A DNA stretch of 64,000 bases, taken from the NCBI GenBank assembly GCA_030765055.1, contig CM060950.1:461818191-461882190 (forward strand), written 5' to 3'. Position 1 is the stretch's first letter. Every line of letters starts with the position of its first letter. The stretch comes from Mantis religiosa (Eukaryota > Arthropoda > Insecta > Mantodea > Mantidae). This document shows, piece after piece, positions 1-12,666 of this stretch. Below the pieces are notes generated by a model that did no database searches, was not told where the DNA came from, and worked only from the letters and a program-made list of their open reading frames with translations. The position numbers and the translations under genes are program-made.

Positions 1-240
1 GGTGCAGATTTTAAGTCCCGGATATAGTGTCGGTGCCCACTCAGCATCATGAGGAAATTGAGGTGCTTACGATAAGTAAGCGAACCTGGTCCTGAAAGCC
101 AATTTTCTGGCTGGGGGTGCCAAGATGCTGACCACATCTCCTCTCCGTATTCGTTGGATGATCGCCCAAGTCTACCTCGTGTATGTGGGCATGAGTCCAG
201 CAGTCAAGTTGGTATGCCCTGGCCTTCTTTGGGCTGTTGC

Positions 241-243
<3 letters not shown>
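1..243 (+). repeat. interspersed repeat, copy A (runs into the ATT tract)
   Basis: From about position 85 this segment matches, in reverse complement, positions 14,761-15,010, and more weakly 51,920-52,125. Shared short stretches include CTGACCACATCTCCT and TATGTGGGCATGAG. It is therefore a dispersed repeat, possibly a SINE or a fragment of a longer element, and not a gene. Its right end passes directly into the (ATT)n tract, so the tract probably grew from the 3' tail of this copy. The element family is not recognised; the open frames across it are not coding. Confidence 0.6.
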
Positions 244-1740
<1,497 letters not shown>

Positions 1741-2639
1741 TTGTTCTCACTCTTTTTGTGCAAAGTACTATGTTATGGCATTCACATACTGTACCACACA
1801 GTTCATACACAAATGCTGAAATTGGGTCTTGATATGTCTTGTTTGTACATATTAGATGTCGAAATCTATGGATTGACAGTCTGCTCACATGTTTGGTGTT
1901 ATAATTTCCTTTCATGGAAGTTTTGAAATCAGTATTGTAATAAATTAAATTTAAAGATGAGTTGATTAATGACACTAAACAACTCTTACTTGTAAATTTC
2001 TCAGAACATGTTTTGAAGGCCTTTTCCTGCATTGTCAACCAGACATTGACGACTCATCTTTAAATTTAATGTTTGGTGTTGTCCATGTTCGCTCCATCAT
2101 TGCTTCTTTGTTTTAGAACTCATTCCATATATGTTTTCCTTTGTCATGCATGGTCTTAAGTTTCTTTCCAAAAGCCTTGATGTAAGGTAATATATATTTG
2201 AGTTTGATGTCTTCAGTTAAAACAGATTATCTCGCTAAGTGATATACCAATCTGGATCTAGTTGTTTTTGATAGTGCCCTCTTTAGGTAAGCAGATTTTA
2301 CATTTTGAAATGTTTTTAGATTATTTTCTGTGAGTTAGTCCCATATTACCTGTATCTCATATGCTGGGATTGGTATAATTTTGGGTTTGAATAGGCTTAG
2401 TACCATCTGTAGACTGAGCAACTATGTTTTTTACGTAGTGCATTGCCACTACAGCTTGAGCTGCTCACTCTGTCACATGCTTTGTGAAATATTTAGCAGT
2501 TGTTTGTATAGTCAGCCCTGGTATTTATAGTTCGTTGCAATTTTGAGCTTTTGCCCTCTGATATTTATTTTAGCTGTTTTAAATACTTTGACTCCTTTTC
2601 TGAAAATCATTTTCTTCCTTGAATTGTTGTATGAAAGTT
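1741..2639. other. AT-rich interval without recognisable gene; contains an inverted repeat
   Basis: No coding similarity was seen. Around 1,943-2,072 an 18-bp inverted pair occurs: TTAAATTTAAAGATGAGT on the left and its complement about 95 bp further right. The stretch TGTTTGGTGTT is found just outside both arms (near 1,889 and 2,070). This could be a small foldback or MITE-like insertion. No protein is associated with it. Confidence 0.4.
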
Positions 2640-3725
2640 GTGTTTAGTGCACCACTTGTCTATTTCCTCTTCTTGTTTTCTGTAGTTTATGTATATCAGT
2701 TGATCTGATGGCTATGTTATCCACATATGCATAAATATGTACATCTTTCTTTTTCTCTGGGATTCGTAAGACTTTTTAGTGACAGGAATGTACAGCATAG
2801 AACTCATTGGATCTCCCTGTAGAAGTCTGATTGCATTATAGAATTTGAAAGAGATAGATCGGCTGACACTATTATTACATTGTATTCTAGGACTGATGTG
2901 ATTTTCTTTGTCCACACACTTTCTTTCCCAAGTGTTCCTCCAGTTTTTGGATAATTAAGTCTCTTTCCAGTAGGTCAAAACCTTTTGTAAAATTGGTAAG
3001 CACTTGTTAGAACCTCTGTTTCTCCTGTAGGGCTTCATCGATGTTGTTCAGAGTAATTAGATTGCTGTCGTTGTTGATGTTCCAGATCTGAAACCCATTA
3101 ATGGTTTTGGGAGTTGTTTGTTTATGCAATCTTTTATTTTTTGTGTTATTATTTTAGAGAATATCTTGTACTGAAGATTCTCAAGTACTACACCTCTATA
3201 CTTGTTTGAGTCCATTGGATCTGCATTTCGTTTATAAAGGCCCTTTATTATTGAATTGGAGTTTTGCGGACCTCTAGACACTTATTAAATAGTTTGGTCC
3301 ATATGTGCTGAAGTGTATCAGCCATGTCCTATATAAGTTCATTGTATACGTTGCTGGGTTCGGCTGCTTTTCCTTTCTTAATCACTTCTGCTATGTCTTC
3401 TTCATTTAATGGTTCACAATCATATTCTTTGATAATTGATTGTGGTTGTTATATTGGGAGGAGTTTGTATTCATTGTTCGTTTAGTATTTGGTTGAAGTG
3501 GTGCAATTCTCCATACCTTTATTCTGTATTTGGGGTTGACTTCTTGGTCTTAAGGCAATGTATGGATCTTTGGCCAAGTCGTCCTCTTCTGTTTTTGCTT
3601 CCCATTCTAGATATTCCTGTTTCTTTTCTTTTATTAGTTTCTTATAACTTTTACTTTCGTCTGTACCTGTTATAAAGGATAGGGAGTAATCCCATAAAAT
3701 AATCAGTATGATGGCATCCATGAAT
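2640..3725 (-). pseudogene. degenerate LINE reverse-transcriptase fragment
   Basis: Conceptual minus-strand translation gives broken pieces of a non-LTR reverse transcriptase in the right order. Near 3,480-3,720 lies a Lys/Glu-rich pre-RT region. Near 3,060-3,280 is a peptide with N-K-Y-R-G-V, then Y-K-I-F-S-K-I and G-F-R-S-G, the RT motif 1-2 region. Near 2,800-2,860 is L-Q-G-D-P-M-S, like the RQGDPLS motif. Stops and frame changes separate the pieces, so it is dead. The clade was not determined; RTE- or L1-like LINEs carry similar motif spacing. Confidence 0.6.
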
Positions 3726-3803
3726 GATAATGCAGTTACACTTCACTACAGTTGCTACATGGATTCTGCTTTTTATTATTTAAAAAGAAAGTCAGTATAA
3801 TAT

Positions 3804-4318
3804 TGTCACCCGATAGTTGAAGTTATGAAAAGACTAGCTGGCAAAAGGAAGGAGACAGATGGCATCAAGGCCACGCCTACTCGTGTGACGGAATAGCACA
3901 TGCAGAAGGAGTTGAGAGAGGAGAGTCAGAGATAGCTCTGGATGATTTGTTCGCCAACGCAAGGGTCTGTGAAGCTTTGGGAAGTTTTGCCAGTCTTCGT
4001 GAAACTTCTAGATACTGCAATTGGTGTGTATATAAGTGATGCATTGGGCTAGAGGGCTCAGTTTACGACAAGGAGCCGGGATAGTGAGTGCAGTGTGAAC
4101 CTACGGCAGACGAACTGGAAAGTTGTAAAGACAGTTGTAAACAGTTGTAAACAGTAGTCGTGACATTAGTTGTAATTGCAACTGGTGCTTTTTAAGTGAA
4201 CTCTTTGTTGTGGTCAACAACCTTAGAAGATTGTATTCATGTGTTACGTAATTCTGCTGGTGGACATTTTGAATTTCTGCAACTTGTACTTTTAATTCTA
4301 TGAACCCACAAATTCACA
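3804..4318 (+). mobile_element. solo LTR (Gypsy-like family), TSD ATAT
   Basis: The segment begins TGTCACCCGA and ends in CCCACAAATTCACA, the TG...CA form of an LTR. It is flanked on both sides by ATAT (3,800-3,803 and 4,319-4,322), a 4-bp target duplication as expected for Ty3/Gypsy integration. Its start and end resemble the LTRs at 12,448-12,661 and 30,170-30,649. A TATATAA-like box is present near 4,030. No internal region is attached, so this is a solo LTR left by LTR-LTR recombination. Confidence 0.85.
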
Positions 4319-4322
4319 ATAT

Positions 4323-5114
4323 GTGAATAACAAAACATCTACAATATTCTAAACATTTTCTAAAAATAGTAATTTTGCATTGCATGTCTATATATATAGT
4401 CTGTCTATATAATATATTGATGTACCAAACGAGTTATGGTTGACCAGTTAAACAAAGTTACTTAAAATTCATTCTGAATGAAATATATTTCATAGGTTGT
4501 TCGTAGAAAATTCTGCATATTTTGACAATCTATCTATGGATTGTAAAAGCAAAGGAGCACATGGCCAGGTCGTACACTGGGGAATTACTCAGCGTAGGAA
4601 ATGCATGCTTTACAAGAGGTTGGTACTTTCTGTTAGGTTACTAAAAGAACTACAAAAGTGTGGTCATGTTGATTAATTGTAGAATTCACTTAATAAGAAT
4701 ATTTACTACAAATAAGCAGATTACAAGTGTGGCCATAGTGACCAGTTACCTTCCCTCAAGAGGTTGCATACAGATGCATCTGTCTGAGCCAAAAGCCAGT
4801 CCAAGAGAGACGGCGAGCAACTCGCTTGTACAAACTTTTAACCAACAAGTCATGGAGTAGGGGGGAGTGATGTCACACGTACTACTGAAGTCACATCAAT
4901 TATTATTAATATTAATACAGTCACTAATGACAATATACATTTAAATATATTAAATATATTATGTTTTAATATAATTTATTATAGCCAGTTGTGAAAAAGA
5001 AAATAAAAAATAGGTAACTAAAAGATTTTCTTTGTAAAGGGAAGACAGGTGGAAACACTTTCTTGATAATGTTTGTGTTACTTAGATAGGTAAAGTCACA
5101 CTGAAAAATTCTAT
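4323..5114. other. non-coding interval, nothing recognised
   Basis: AT-rich sequence with short open frames only. The longest (near 4,660-4,860) shows no recognisable domain. No RNA gene or mobile-element end was seen. Confidence 0.4.
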
Positions 5115-5189
5115 GCCATGGCTGGGTTTTGAACCAAGGATCTTCTGGTCTTCATCCAACTCATTATAACTATTGAGCTACTATGGCCA
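5115..5189 (-). mobile_element. tRNA-like SINE head
   Basis: Read on the minus strand, the segment has an A-box-like TAGCTCAATAGT and a B-box-like GGTTCAAAACC at tRNA spacing, starting with GGCCATAG. It matches a tRNA-derived SINE promoter better than a functional tRNA, because the acceptor stem is not well paired. The 3' body is not defined. Confidence 0.5.
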
Positions 5190-5498
5190 ACATGCCAACA
5201 TGATATTAAATTCTCTAACTGACTCATATTTCCCCGGTAGAGCAACAGCAGTTGTCATAAACACATGAAACAACAACCTTAATGACGACTAACTTCTATT
5301 GAGGACTTTTGTTTTGAAACACAAACTGATATTCTGATAGAATTTGAAATTTATTGCAAAAGCTTTGTAGCTGTGTTAGAAATAATCCTCCTACTATTTT
5401 AGAGAAAGTTGAGCATAGAGATATTGGTCTATAATTTTCCATTACTTATTTTCAGTTTTTTCTCCTCTTATATGTTGGCCTAACCACAACTTAATTTA

Positions 5499-5780
5499 AG
5501 CTGGCCCCATAGCTTAGTTGGTAGAGCACCTGCCTGACGTGCTAGCGGTCCTGGGTTTGATTCCTGGTAGTGGGGGTGGGGATTTTTCTCCGACCAAGAT
5601 AATTCCTCATCTTCCCCTGAGTCTGGAGGTATGAATGACAGTGCTTATGTGTGCGTGATCTAATAATTAAAAGCCAAGGAATACAAGGTAACACCTTTGA
5701 TATGCTCCAAAGGATAACGGCCGCTGATATGACCATTGCAGTTAAAGGCAGGGTATAAATGGAACAAAAAATCACTTGTT
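5499..5780 (+). mobile_element. tRNA-derived SINE nested in a LINE
   Basis: A tRNA-like head carries A box TAGCTTAGTTGG (5,510-5,521) and B box GGTTTGATTCC (5,554-5,564). A non-tRNA body and an A-rich end follow. TTAATTTA flanks the insert (5,491-5,498 and 5,781-5,788), a plausible target duplication. The RT reading of the host LINE resumes on both sides, which supports insertion into it. Confidence 0.75.
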
Positions 5781-6906
5781 TTAATTTATTTGGAAATATT
5801 CTACAATATAAAGATTGATTGGTTAAGTCCGTAGGTACATCTGTAATTTCATATTTAAAATATTTAGTTATTTTTCCTTTGTTAATTCATCCAGTCCATG
5901 TGATCTTTTGCATTTTAATGCAGTTTATCTGTGCAATAACTTCACTCTCAATAATTTCACTAAGCACTATTGAGTTGCGTACTTTTTTTTCATTAATTGG
6001 CAAAGAATGAGTTTGTTTTACTCTTAATTTGTTTATAATATTTATATAGTATTCACTGAAGTGTTTATCTACCTTTATGGGATCCTGTGTCACTAGGTTG
6101 TTTATTTCCTTGAACATATTTCCTTGCCATTTTTGTCGATTTTCCTTATGTGTTGAATTCACAATGTTCCATGTAGCTTCAAAGTGAGATTTGTAGTAGA
6201 CAACTGGCCTTGGGGAGGGTTTTCTCAAGTATATCTAGTTTTCCCCGCCACTTCATTCCACCGGTGCTCCACCTTCATCTCATGTATCATCAGTGTCATC
6301 ACCTGCAGTGGCACCTGTAGTAAAAGCAGGCATTAAACACTACACATTTTCCATGTAGCTTTAATTTTATTTTCTGCCGTTTTTATTAATTTTATATTAT
6401 GTAACATTTTTTCTTCTCTAAATACATTATTAAAAATTTTTATTAAAATTATTAAAAATGTTATTGTTCTTTTTTTGTAATCACAAGATTTAACATCAAT
6501 GTTGGACTGTTCAGAATCTGTATACACTTTTTGAAGATATCTATATCTTTAGAGACCTGAGTGTTAGTTACCCTCTTGATTCTTTATTTTTACTTTGTGA
6601 AATGGTTCTGTTGCATCCAAAATAATTTCTTGAAATTTTATGAAAGTAGTCAAATTTATCATTTATTTATTTTTCTCTGTGTATATCCACCCATTTTATT
6701 GCTTGGAGACTTTTTATTACTTTCATTCCTTTTAGTTTATAGTATATTATCCGTTTCACATTTTTGTTCACCTAAAGTTTTAGTTTCAATTAGTTGTCCA
6801 TAATGATCATTATTTCCAATTTTTACAATTTTGCTACTCAACTCCTCTAGTTTTAAATTTGTATACATGTGATCAACACAGGTGGAGGAATGACTGGTTA
6901 CACTTG

Positions 6907-7165
6907 TGAGTGCCTGCCTCGGTAACGTAGATGGTAGCATGTCTGCCTAACGTTTAAGAGGTCTCGAGTTCGAATCTTGGTCAGGGTGAATTACCTGGAT
7001 AAGGCTTTTTCCAGGGTTTTCCCTTGTCCTTAAAAGACAAATGTCGGGTAGCTGTAAGCTCCATGGACCCTGAACTCATTTGAGCATCATTTCATCCATT
7101 TCATTCACTGTCCAATATGACTTAACGTTAGAGGACGTAAATTACAAAAAAAAGCCCTCCTATGG
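6907..7165 (+). mobile_element. tRNA-derived SINE; source family of the 59-63 kb satellite
   Basis: The 5' part is tRNA-like: a GGTAACGTAGATGG A-box region and AGTTCGAATCTT as B box (about 6,967-6,978). The body contains AAGCTCCATGGACCCTGAAC, then TCATTTCATCC, and then ATGACTTAACGTTAGAGGACG before an A-run. The same words, in the same order, make up the ~108-bp tandem unit at 59,291-62,850. The SINE interrupts the endonuclease region of a minus-strand LINE. A clear target duplication was not identified. Confidence 0.75.
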
Positions 7166-7896
7166 GTTATGTTTTTATTAATGTTAAATTGTTTCCCTCT
7201 AGTACTTCTAGTAAAAAATAGTTGTTTTTCCTTTCTATAAGTACATCCATATTGATGTTACACCCTTAATATTAAAGGTTTTTCTTTTCTAATGTAGTCT
7301 CAGTTGCAGCACACATTTCTATTCTATATTTTTCACTGTCTTTATATTTTAACCCGTTTCGAACACAATGACTCCTCCACTTCTATGTTTTTCTCTGCAA
7401 AAAGTGGCCCCTAAAGTATAATTTTCATAACTACCTTTATTTCCTTAATCTTAAATCCATCTTTAGAGAGTTAAAAGATCTAACTGCATAGTTAATATAT
7501 TTTGTTCAATTAATGCACTTTTGTTTGCAATGCCTAGGATATTCTGATAAGGTATTTTAAAAGCTTTCTGTTTAAACTTACTTTTTGTTATTGTGTGCTT
7601 TTTATAATTTAGGTTATTTTGTATATTTAGGTTAGTACTAACCTGTAACTTAGTTCCTTGTACTTGTGTATTTACTTTATAATCACCTATTTTATTAGTG
7701 TTTAATATGCTATTTGCACTTCTCTTGCTTATTTTCCTACATATCCCAAATAAGGCTCTGTACTAATTGGTTTATATCTGTCATGTTCCAGCTCATGTAC
7801 AACTTTAACAGATCAAGACTTGGGATGCTGGGTAAACTTGCCAGTCTGTGTTACGAAGTAGCACATAAAGTGGAACTTGTGGATACCTTTACTACT

Positions 7897-8150
7897 GGGG
7901 AGCAATTGAATTATGGACTCTTTTGATGTTATATATTAATTATTTGTATTCTTTTCAAAGTATTTTATGAGTTTCTATTGTATTTTGAGAGCTAAATTTG
8001 TATTGTGAATCGTTTATGGGAATGGGGAGCAACTGAATTATGGACTCTTTTGATGTTATATATTAATTATTTGTATTCTGTTCAAAGTATTTTATGAGTT
8101 TCTATTGTATTTTGAGACCTAAATTTGTATTGTAAATCGTTTATGGGAAT
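7897..8150. repeat. two-copy 127-bp tandem duplication
   Basis: Two head-to-tail copies begin GGGGAGCAA at 7,897 and 8,024. They differ by only a few substitutions (e.g. AATTGAATT versus AACTGAATT), so the duplication is fairly recent. It overlaps the end of a short open frame that is not recognised. The adjoining 7,481-7,896 holds nothing identifiable. Confidence 0.8.
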
Positions 8151-8239
8151 ATATTCAGGTAATGCCAAATAATTTGAAGTATTTTATTAGAAACTACACA
8201 AGTTCCTTAAATACTTGATCTTTTAATTTCCTTTCCTGG

Positions 8240-8690
8240 AAGTCTTGAAAACAGTCAATTATATTATCAAGGGACTAGTTTCGGAAGCCATTGCCTCAAT
8301 TTTCAACATCTCTCCTACTAGCATCTTTTGTCGTTTGCTCTACTCTCTCGGGTGGTGGAACTATGAACTTTATGTCAAATTATCTACTGTAGCGATTTCA
8401 AAGCTCATTACACGGTCCTTATTTTTCCATATGAATATGTTCTTCCATGTTTTCAGTTTAATTTGGTTTAACAGTCCTTTTAATAATTTTGGATTTGTAA
8501 CATATCATGATTTTCGTTCCAAAAATGAAATGCTTCTGCTGACTTACCTTCTTGTTTCATTTTGATGTTTATAAAGTGCTCTTTTACTCTGGTTTTTAGA
8601 TTTGTTTTCTTTTTAGTTTGACCTATGCAGCATTTTCACAATTCTTACAACTTATTTAGTATATTTGGCTTCTGAAACTCGTCCCTCTAT
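8240..8690 (-). pseudogene. Penelope-like element fragment (GIY-YIG endonuclease)
   Basis: Minus-strand translation gives broken peptides resembling the GIY-YIG region of Penelope-like elements: I/V-G-Q-T-K-K, then V-K-E-H-F-I-N-I-K and K-S-A-E-A-F-H-F-W-N-E-N-H. This is the same arrangement as the better-preserved copy at 13,109-13,528. Frame changes and stops occur, so it is a relic. The 106-codon plus-strand frame across it is a shadow. Confidence 0.55.
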
Positions 8691-9411
8691 AATATAAAAA
8701 TGTAAGTGACGAAGTGTCAATATACCAAATACAAATAGTTTTTTCGATCAGATGAATAAATTTTGATTATGTGCAATAATCTCTCCTACTTCCTCCTTTG
8801 ATACAAGCTGCCAACTACAAAATCTAACTTCCAGTTATTAAACATATTATAATTGTAAAATGGATGTTTGAGAAATCAATCCTAATGGGCTGTTATGTAG
8901 GACATCAGATGGTTTTTGTTTTAGAGCACTTCAAGCTGTGCTAACCTGCATTCCTGATATTGTAGACAGCAAGGTTTGTTGCGTAATTATAATTGTCTAG
9001 AAGATACTTAAGTACTGAATATGCTTTATGGTAAGAATGAGAATTAACAATACGTTAAAAAGGTTACTCAACTATAACAGAGCAGCTGCTTGAATGTGCT
9101 TTACTCCATTCACTCTTGAAATAGATGAATAACTTCTTTTGGTAAGATACCTGGAAAGAAATAAAAAGCACAAATATTGAGTAACGCTATCCTGTTTTAT
9201 ATATAGCATATTAAAGCATTTTGTGAACAAGAATCTGGTAATGCAGCCCTAGACAATATTCATATATCTACATATTCACAAAGTCAGCATGTAAAGAACC
9301 TAAATCTTTGCATCCCTTATTGCTTCCACGAACTATTCAAACTTCACTCCATATTACTTTTTTTCCAACTAGTATTTGTTTTGTTGTATATATATGAGGC
9401 CAAGACAATAG
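8691..9411. other. non-coding interval, nothing recognised
   Basis: AT-rich sequence with no long open frame and no recognisable repeat signature. Confidence 0.4.
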
Positions 9412-10420
9412 CTTTTTTTTTAACTGATTGATCGATCAGCGCATGTGCGCTTTACAGGTCATTGATTACAGACATTTACATGCGTGATACAATGAAAAAC
9501 AATGAGATGAAAAAAGTCCCATTTGGGCTCCCTAAGTAGATATATTATTATTTTAAGTATTACAGGAGATCGTGTTGTGAGAGCTGATCCAGTGGTAGCT
9601 GACTCCTGAGGTGGATTGGAAAGCTGGATTATCTGCCAAGGGAATAGTGAATGGCTCCTGAGACATGTTTTAGATTCCTGTAGAACTGTTCGGCTTATGA
9701 AGAAATTGACTACTGAATGGTGCTGATTCCAGTTTCTCTTTCTAGTTGATTATTTCTGACAAACCATGGTGCATTCGTTGATATTCATAATTATTTGTTT
9801 TGTAATGTCTGGATACGTTTGATTTTGGAAGGACTGGTCCCTCTCCAGACTGGGCAGGCATATAGTAGGAGTGGTCTTAATAAAGTTGTTTAAAGTAGTG
9901 TGTAGTTTTTTTTAATTTGAGTAAAGATCGTTTGTTGAGAAGAGGGTATAGCTTAGCCAGTCTTGCTCAAGCTAGTTTGAATTTGATACTTATATGTGGT
10001 TTCCATGTGAGTCATCGATCCATGAGTATGCCAAGGTATTTTGCTGTTTTTGTCTCAGTTTTCCTGGTTATAGGTTTCACTGGGAGCATTACTAGTGGAG
10101 GATAGCTCTTTCTGCATAGTGTAAAAATATCATCGCTTCACATTTTTGCTAGTTGAGTGAAATATGCCAGTTATTGAGCCAGGGTATAATTAAGTTTGAG
10201 GTCTCCTGAAGTTGATTTCTGACGGTGTGGATATTGTGATGTGTTACGAAGATTACTGTATCATACATATACATAGCAATTTGACCTGTAGGCATTGCAG
10301 GCATATCAGAGGCGAACAAGTTGAATATAACTGGTCCCAGGATACATCCTTAAGGAATTCCTGCTGTTATAGGTTTGGTAGAAGAGTGATTACTATCTAT
10401 GTGGACTAAGACAATAGTTA
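9412..10420 (-). pseudogene. degenerate Jockey-like LINE, 3' part
   Basis: Minus-strand translation shows RT pieces. A region of the form T-A-G-I-P-stop-G-C-I-L-G-P (near 10,330-10,360) corresponds to the V-P-Q-G-S motif. A Y-M-Y-D sequence stands where Y-A-D-D is expected. The 3' end at low coordinates has GCTGATCGATCAAT followed by an A-run, read on the minus strand. The plus-strand LINE at 16,817-18,162 ends almost identically (GCTGATCGATCAATAAAA), so both belong to one family. Heavily mutated. Confidence 0.6.
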
Positions 10421-10502
10421 ATTATTTGCAACAAAAAGTCAATACATGTTATCCATGAGCTAATGAAAAAGAAGAAATACTTAAAATGGGGTTACATAGA
10501 AA

Positions 10503-10690
10503 ATGAAGCCAGTTACTATCACACAATTATCGATCATCCAATTATTACCATCCCTTCGAGTGACACTGTGCGCCGTCAGCCGGTGGATAGATGACAGCCT
10601 CATCGCGGATGGTTGGGTGAGAGGAAAGCTGTGCCGCATCCAGGTGGACACCGGAAATTCTGTGGAAATGATTTCCACAACCAGGTGGCG
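10503..10690 (+). pseudogene. Gypsy aspartic protease fragment
   Basis: The frame encodes a peptide with G-K-L-C-R-I-Q-V-D-T-G-N-S-V, in which DTG is the retropepsin active-site motif. The frame leads abruptly into RNase H coding sequence (near 10,690) in another frame, so the reverse transcriptase between the two has been deleted. GC content is far above the flanks, as in the rest of this Gypsy remnant. Confidence 0.65.
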
Positions 10691-11125
10691 CCTTCATTGT
10701 AGACACCGACGCCAGCGACCACTGCATTGGAGGCGTCCTATCCCAAGTCCAGGACGCCCAGCGAGACGCTATCCAAGGCTGAGTAGAACTTCTGTGTCAC
10801 CCGGCGAGAATTATTGGTGGTAGTAAACACCTTGGAGCACTTCCACAAGTACCTGTACGGTCAGCCATTCCACCTGAGGACTGACCATTCCGCCCTAACC
10901 TGGCTATTGAGCTTTAAGAACCTGGAAGGCCAAATAGCACGTTGGGTGCAGAGACTGCAGGAGTACGACTTCAGCTCGGAACATCGCAGAGGGAAGAGCC
11001 ACGGTAACGCAGACGCTATGTCCCGAAGACCCTGTCCAGAAGAGTGCGGCCAGTGCACAAGAGTGGAAGAGGAGGAGCGTGCCGCAGCATTCCGAGTAGT
11101 CGCGGCAGTGCCTGCGGACGGCTAG
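10691..11125 (+). pseudogene. Gypsy RNase H fragment
   Basis: The sequence starts G-A-F-I-V-D-T-D-A-S-D, the end-of-RT/RNase H start typical of Ty3/Gypsy Pol. It has a stop near 10,782. The better-preserved part (10,814-11,125) has F-H-L-R-T-D-H-S-A-L-T-W-L and R-G-K-S-H-G-N-A-D-A-M-S-R, the last two RNase H blocks. It lies between the protease fragment and the integrase part, with normal Pol order apart from the missing RT. Confidence 0.8.
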
Positions 11126-11167
11126 GATAGCTCAGGCCTGAGAAGGGCGCAGCTGGCGGACGCAGAC

Positions 11168-12435
11168 TTGGGACCACTCTTGAGGGAAGTGGAGGCAGGG
11201 ACAAGACCAACCTGGGAGGACATCGCACCAAGGAGCGCCACCTACAAGTCCTACTGGGCCCAATGGGAGTCGTTGAAGATCAGAGAGGGCGTGCTGTTCC
11301 GGGTATGGGAATCACCCAATGGGAAGACGCAGAGAGAACAGTTAGTACTTCCCCGGAGTAAGGTCCCGGAAGTCTTGGAGGAAGTGCAAACTGGTACTTC
11401 AGGAGGACACCTGGGAGCGATCCGAACGATTGACCAATTCCGGCAGCGCTACTGCTGACTGAGGCTCCGAACAGACGCTGAGCGATGGTGCCGTCAATGC
11501 CATGTGTGCGCGGCGAGTCGCGGCCTCCAGACTAGGAGCCGGGGTGGCATGCAGCAGTACAATGTCGGACTGCCATTGCAACGGATCGCTGTCGACGTAG
11601 CTGGACCATGCCCAGTGTCCAACCGAGGCAACGAGTACCTCATGGTGGTCGTGGACTACTTCACCAAGTGGCCGGAGGTGTATGCCATTCTGAACCAGGA
11701 GGCAAGGACTATCACAGACTTTCTCGTGGAGCAAGTGTTCATCCGATTTGGGGTGCCGTTGGAGCTCCACAGAGACTAGGGTACCAATTTTGAGTCCAAC
11801 CTAATGAAGGAGGCACTACAAAGGCTTGGGGTGAACAGGACCCGCACGACACCTCTACATCCCCAGTCGGACGACATGGTCGAAAGATACATCAAGACCT
11901 TAGAGGAACACCTGAGTAAGGTCATAGCCAGCCATCAGTGAGACTGGGAAGTCAAGGTGCCGCTGTCCCTGCTGGCCTACCGCTCGTCAACACACGACAC
12001 TGCAGGGATGACGCCAGCCAGCTTAATGTTCGGCCGAGAGTTACGCCTCCCTTGGGACCTGGCTTTTGGAAGCCCTCCGGAAGCGAAACAGCCTCCGACC
12101 GAGTATGTGGAGAACCTGGTGGACCACCTCCACGACATGCACGAGATGGCTCGCTGGAACATCCAGAAGGCAAGCGACCGCATGAAGACCCGCTAGGACA
12201 GGCAAGCCCTTAGCCAAGGGTTCCAGCAACGTGACCTGGTCTGGTTGTACCGCCCTAGCCATACCAAGAGACGCTGCCCGAAGGTTCTGCAGCCACGGCA
12301 AGGACCGTTCTGGGTGGTGAAGAGGATTAACGACGTGCTCTACCGCATCCAGAAGGTACTCCGAGGAAAGATGTTGGTGGTACACCTGGATCGCCTGCCC
12401 CGTTACGATGGTGCTGTTCGGGACGACCAGCTTTG
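11168..12435 (+). pseudogene. Gypsy integrase with stops and frame changes
   Basis: The HHCC zinc region is seen as H-L-G-A-I-R-T, a stop near 11,457, and then C-R-Q-C-H-V-C. The catalytic core carries D of I-A-V-D-V-A-G-P, D of L-H-R-D followed at once by TAG (about 11,777), and E of D-M-V-E-R-Y. The C-terminal part includes P-L-S-L-L-A-Y-R and ends near 12,435 just before a purine-rich tract. At least three in-frame stops make it inactive. The order matches Gypsy Pol, with no env-like gene behind it. Confidence 0.85.
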
Positions 12436-12447
12436 AGGAGGGAGTAG

Positions 12448-12661
12448 TGTCACCCAATTATGGGACGTTACGACCAATTGGCAGCTGGGTGGGGGACAGG
12501 AGGCATTCAGACCACGCCTACCCATTTATCTTGTGGCGCTCACTGAGTGTGTGTGTTACGTAACTGTGTGTGATACGTGTATCAACTGTAATTCGGTGAA
12601 AATATAGAACATTTTAGTTTGTACAACTGGACTTTTAATTTCACGAACCCACAAAGTCACA
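12448..12661 (+). mobile_element. 3' LTR of the Gypsy remnant (internally shortened)
   Basis: It begins TGTCACCCAA right after a purine-rich primer site (GAGGAGGGAGTAG, 12,435-12,447) and ends CCCACAAAGTCACA. It shares both ends with the solo LTRs at 3,804 and 30,170. It is only 214 bp against about 480-515 bp there, so an internal part is missing. The usual AATAAA is replaced by AATATAG. No matching 5' LTR exists upstream; the element is 5'-truncated. Confidence 0.85.
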
Positions 12662-12666
12662 TTACA

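Larger units (their letters stand above)
5225..7480 (-). pseudogene. degenerate LINE (endonuclease to RT) split by two SINEs
   Basis: Minus-strand translation gives, from high to low coordinates, endonuclease pieces (7,170-7,450), then 6,737-6,940 with a T-S-H-S-S-T-C-V-D motif and a D-H-Y-G-Q motif. Next comes a linker at 5,887-6,527 and RT motif 1 near 5,400-5,480 (N-Y-R-P-I-S-L, S-K-I-V). The reading order and motifs fit one LINE copy. It is interrupted at 6,907-7,165 and 5,499-5,780 by plus-strand SINEs. Many stops and frame changes mean no function. Confidence 0.6.

Noticed and set aside
5502..5575. A functional tRNA gene
   Set aside because: A and B boxes fit, but the segment continues into a SINE body, has a target-duplication-like flank and does not form a good acceptor stem.
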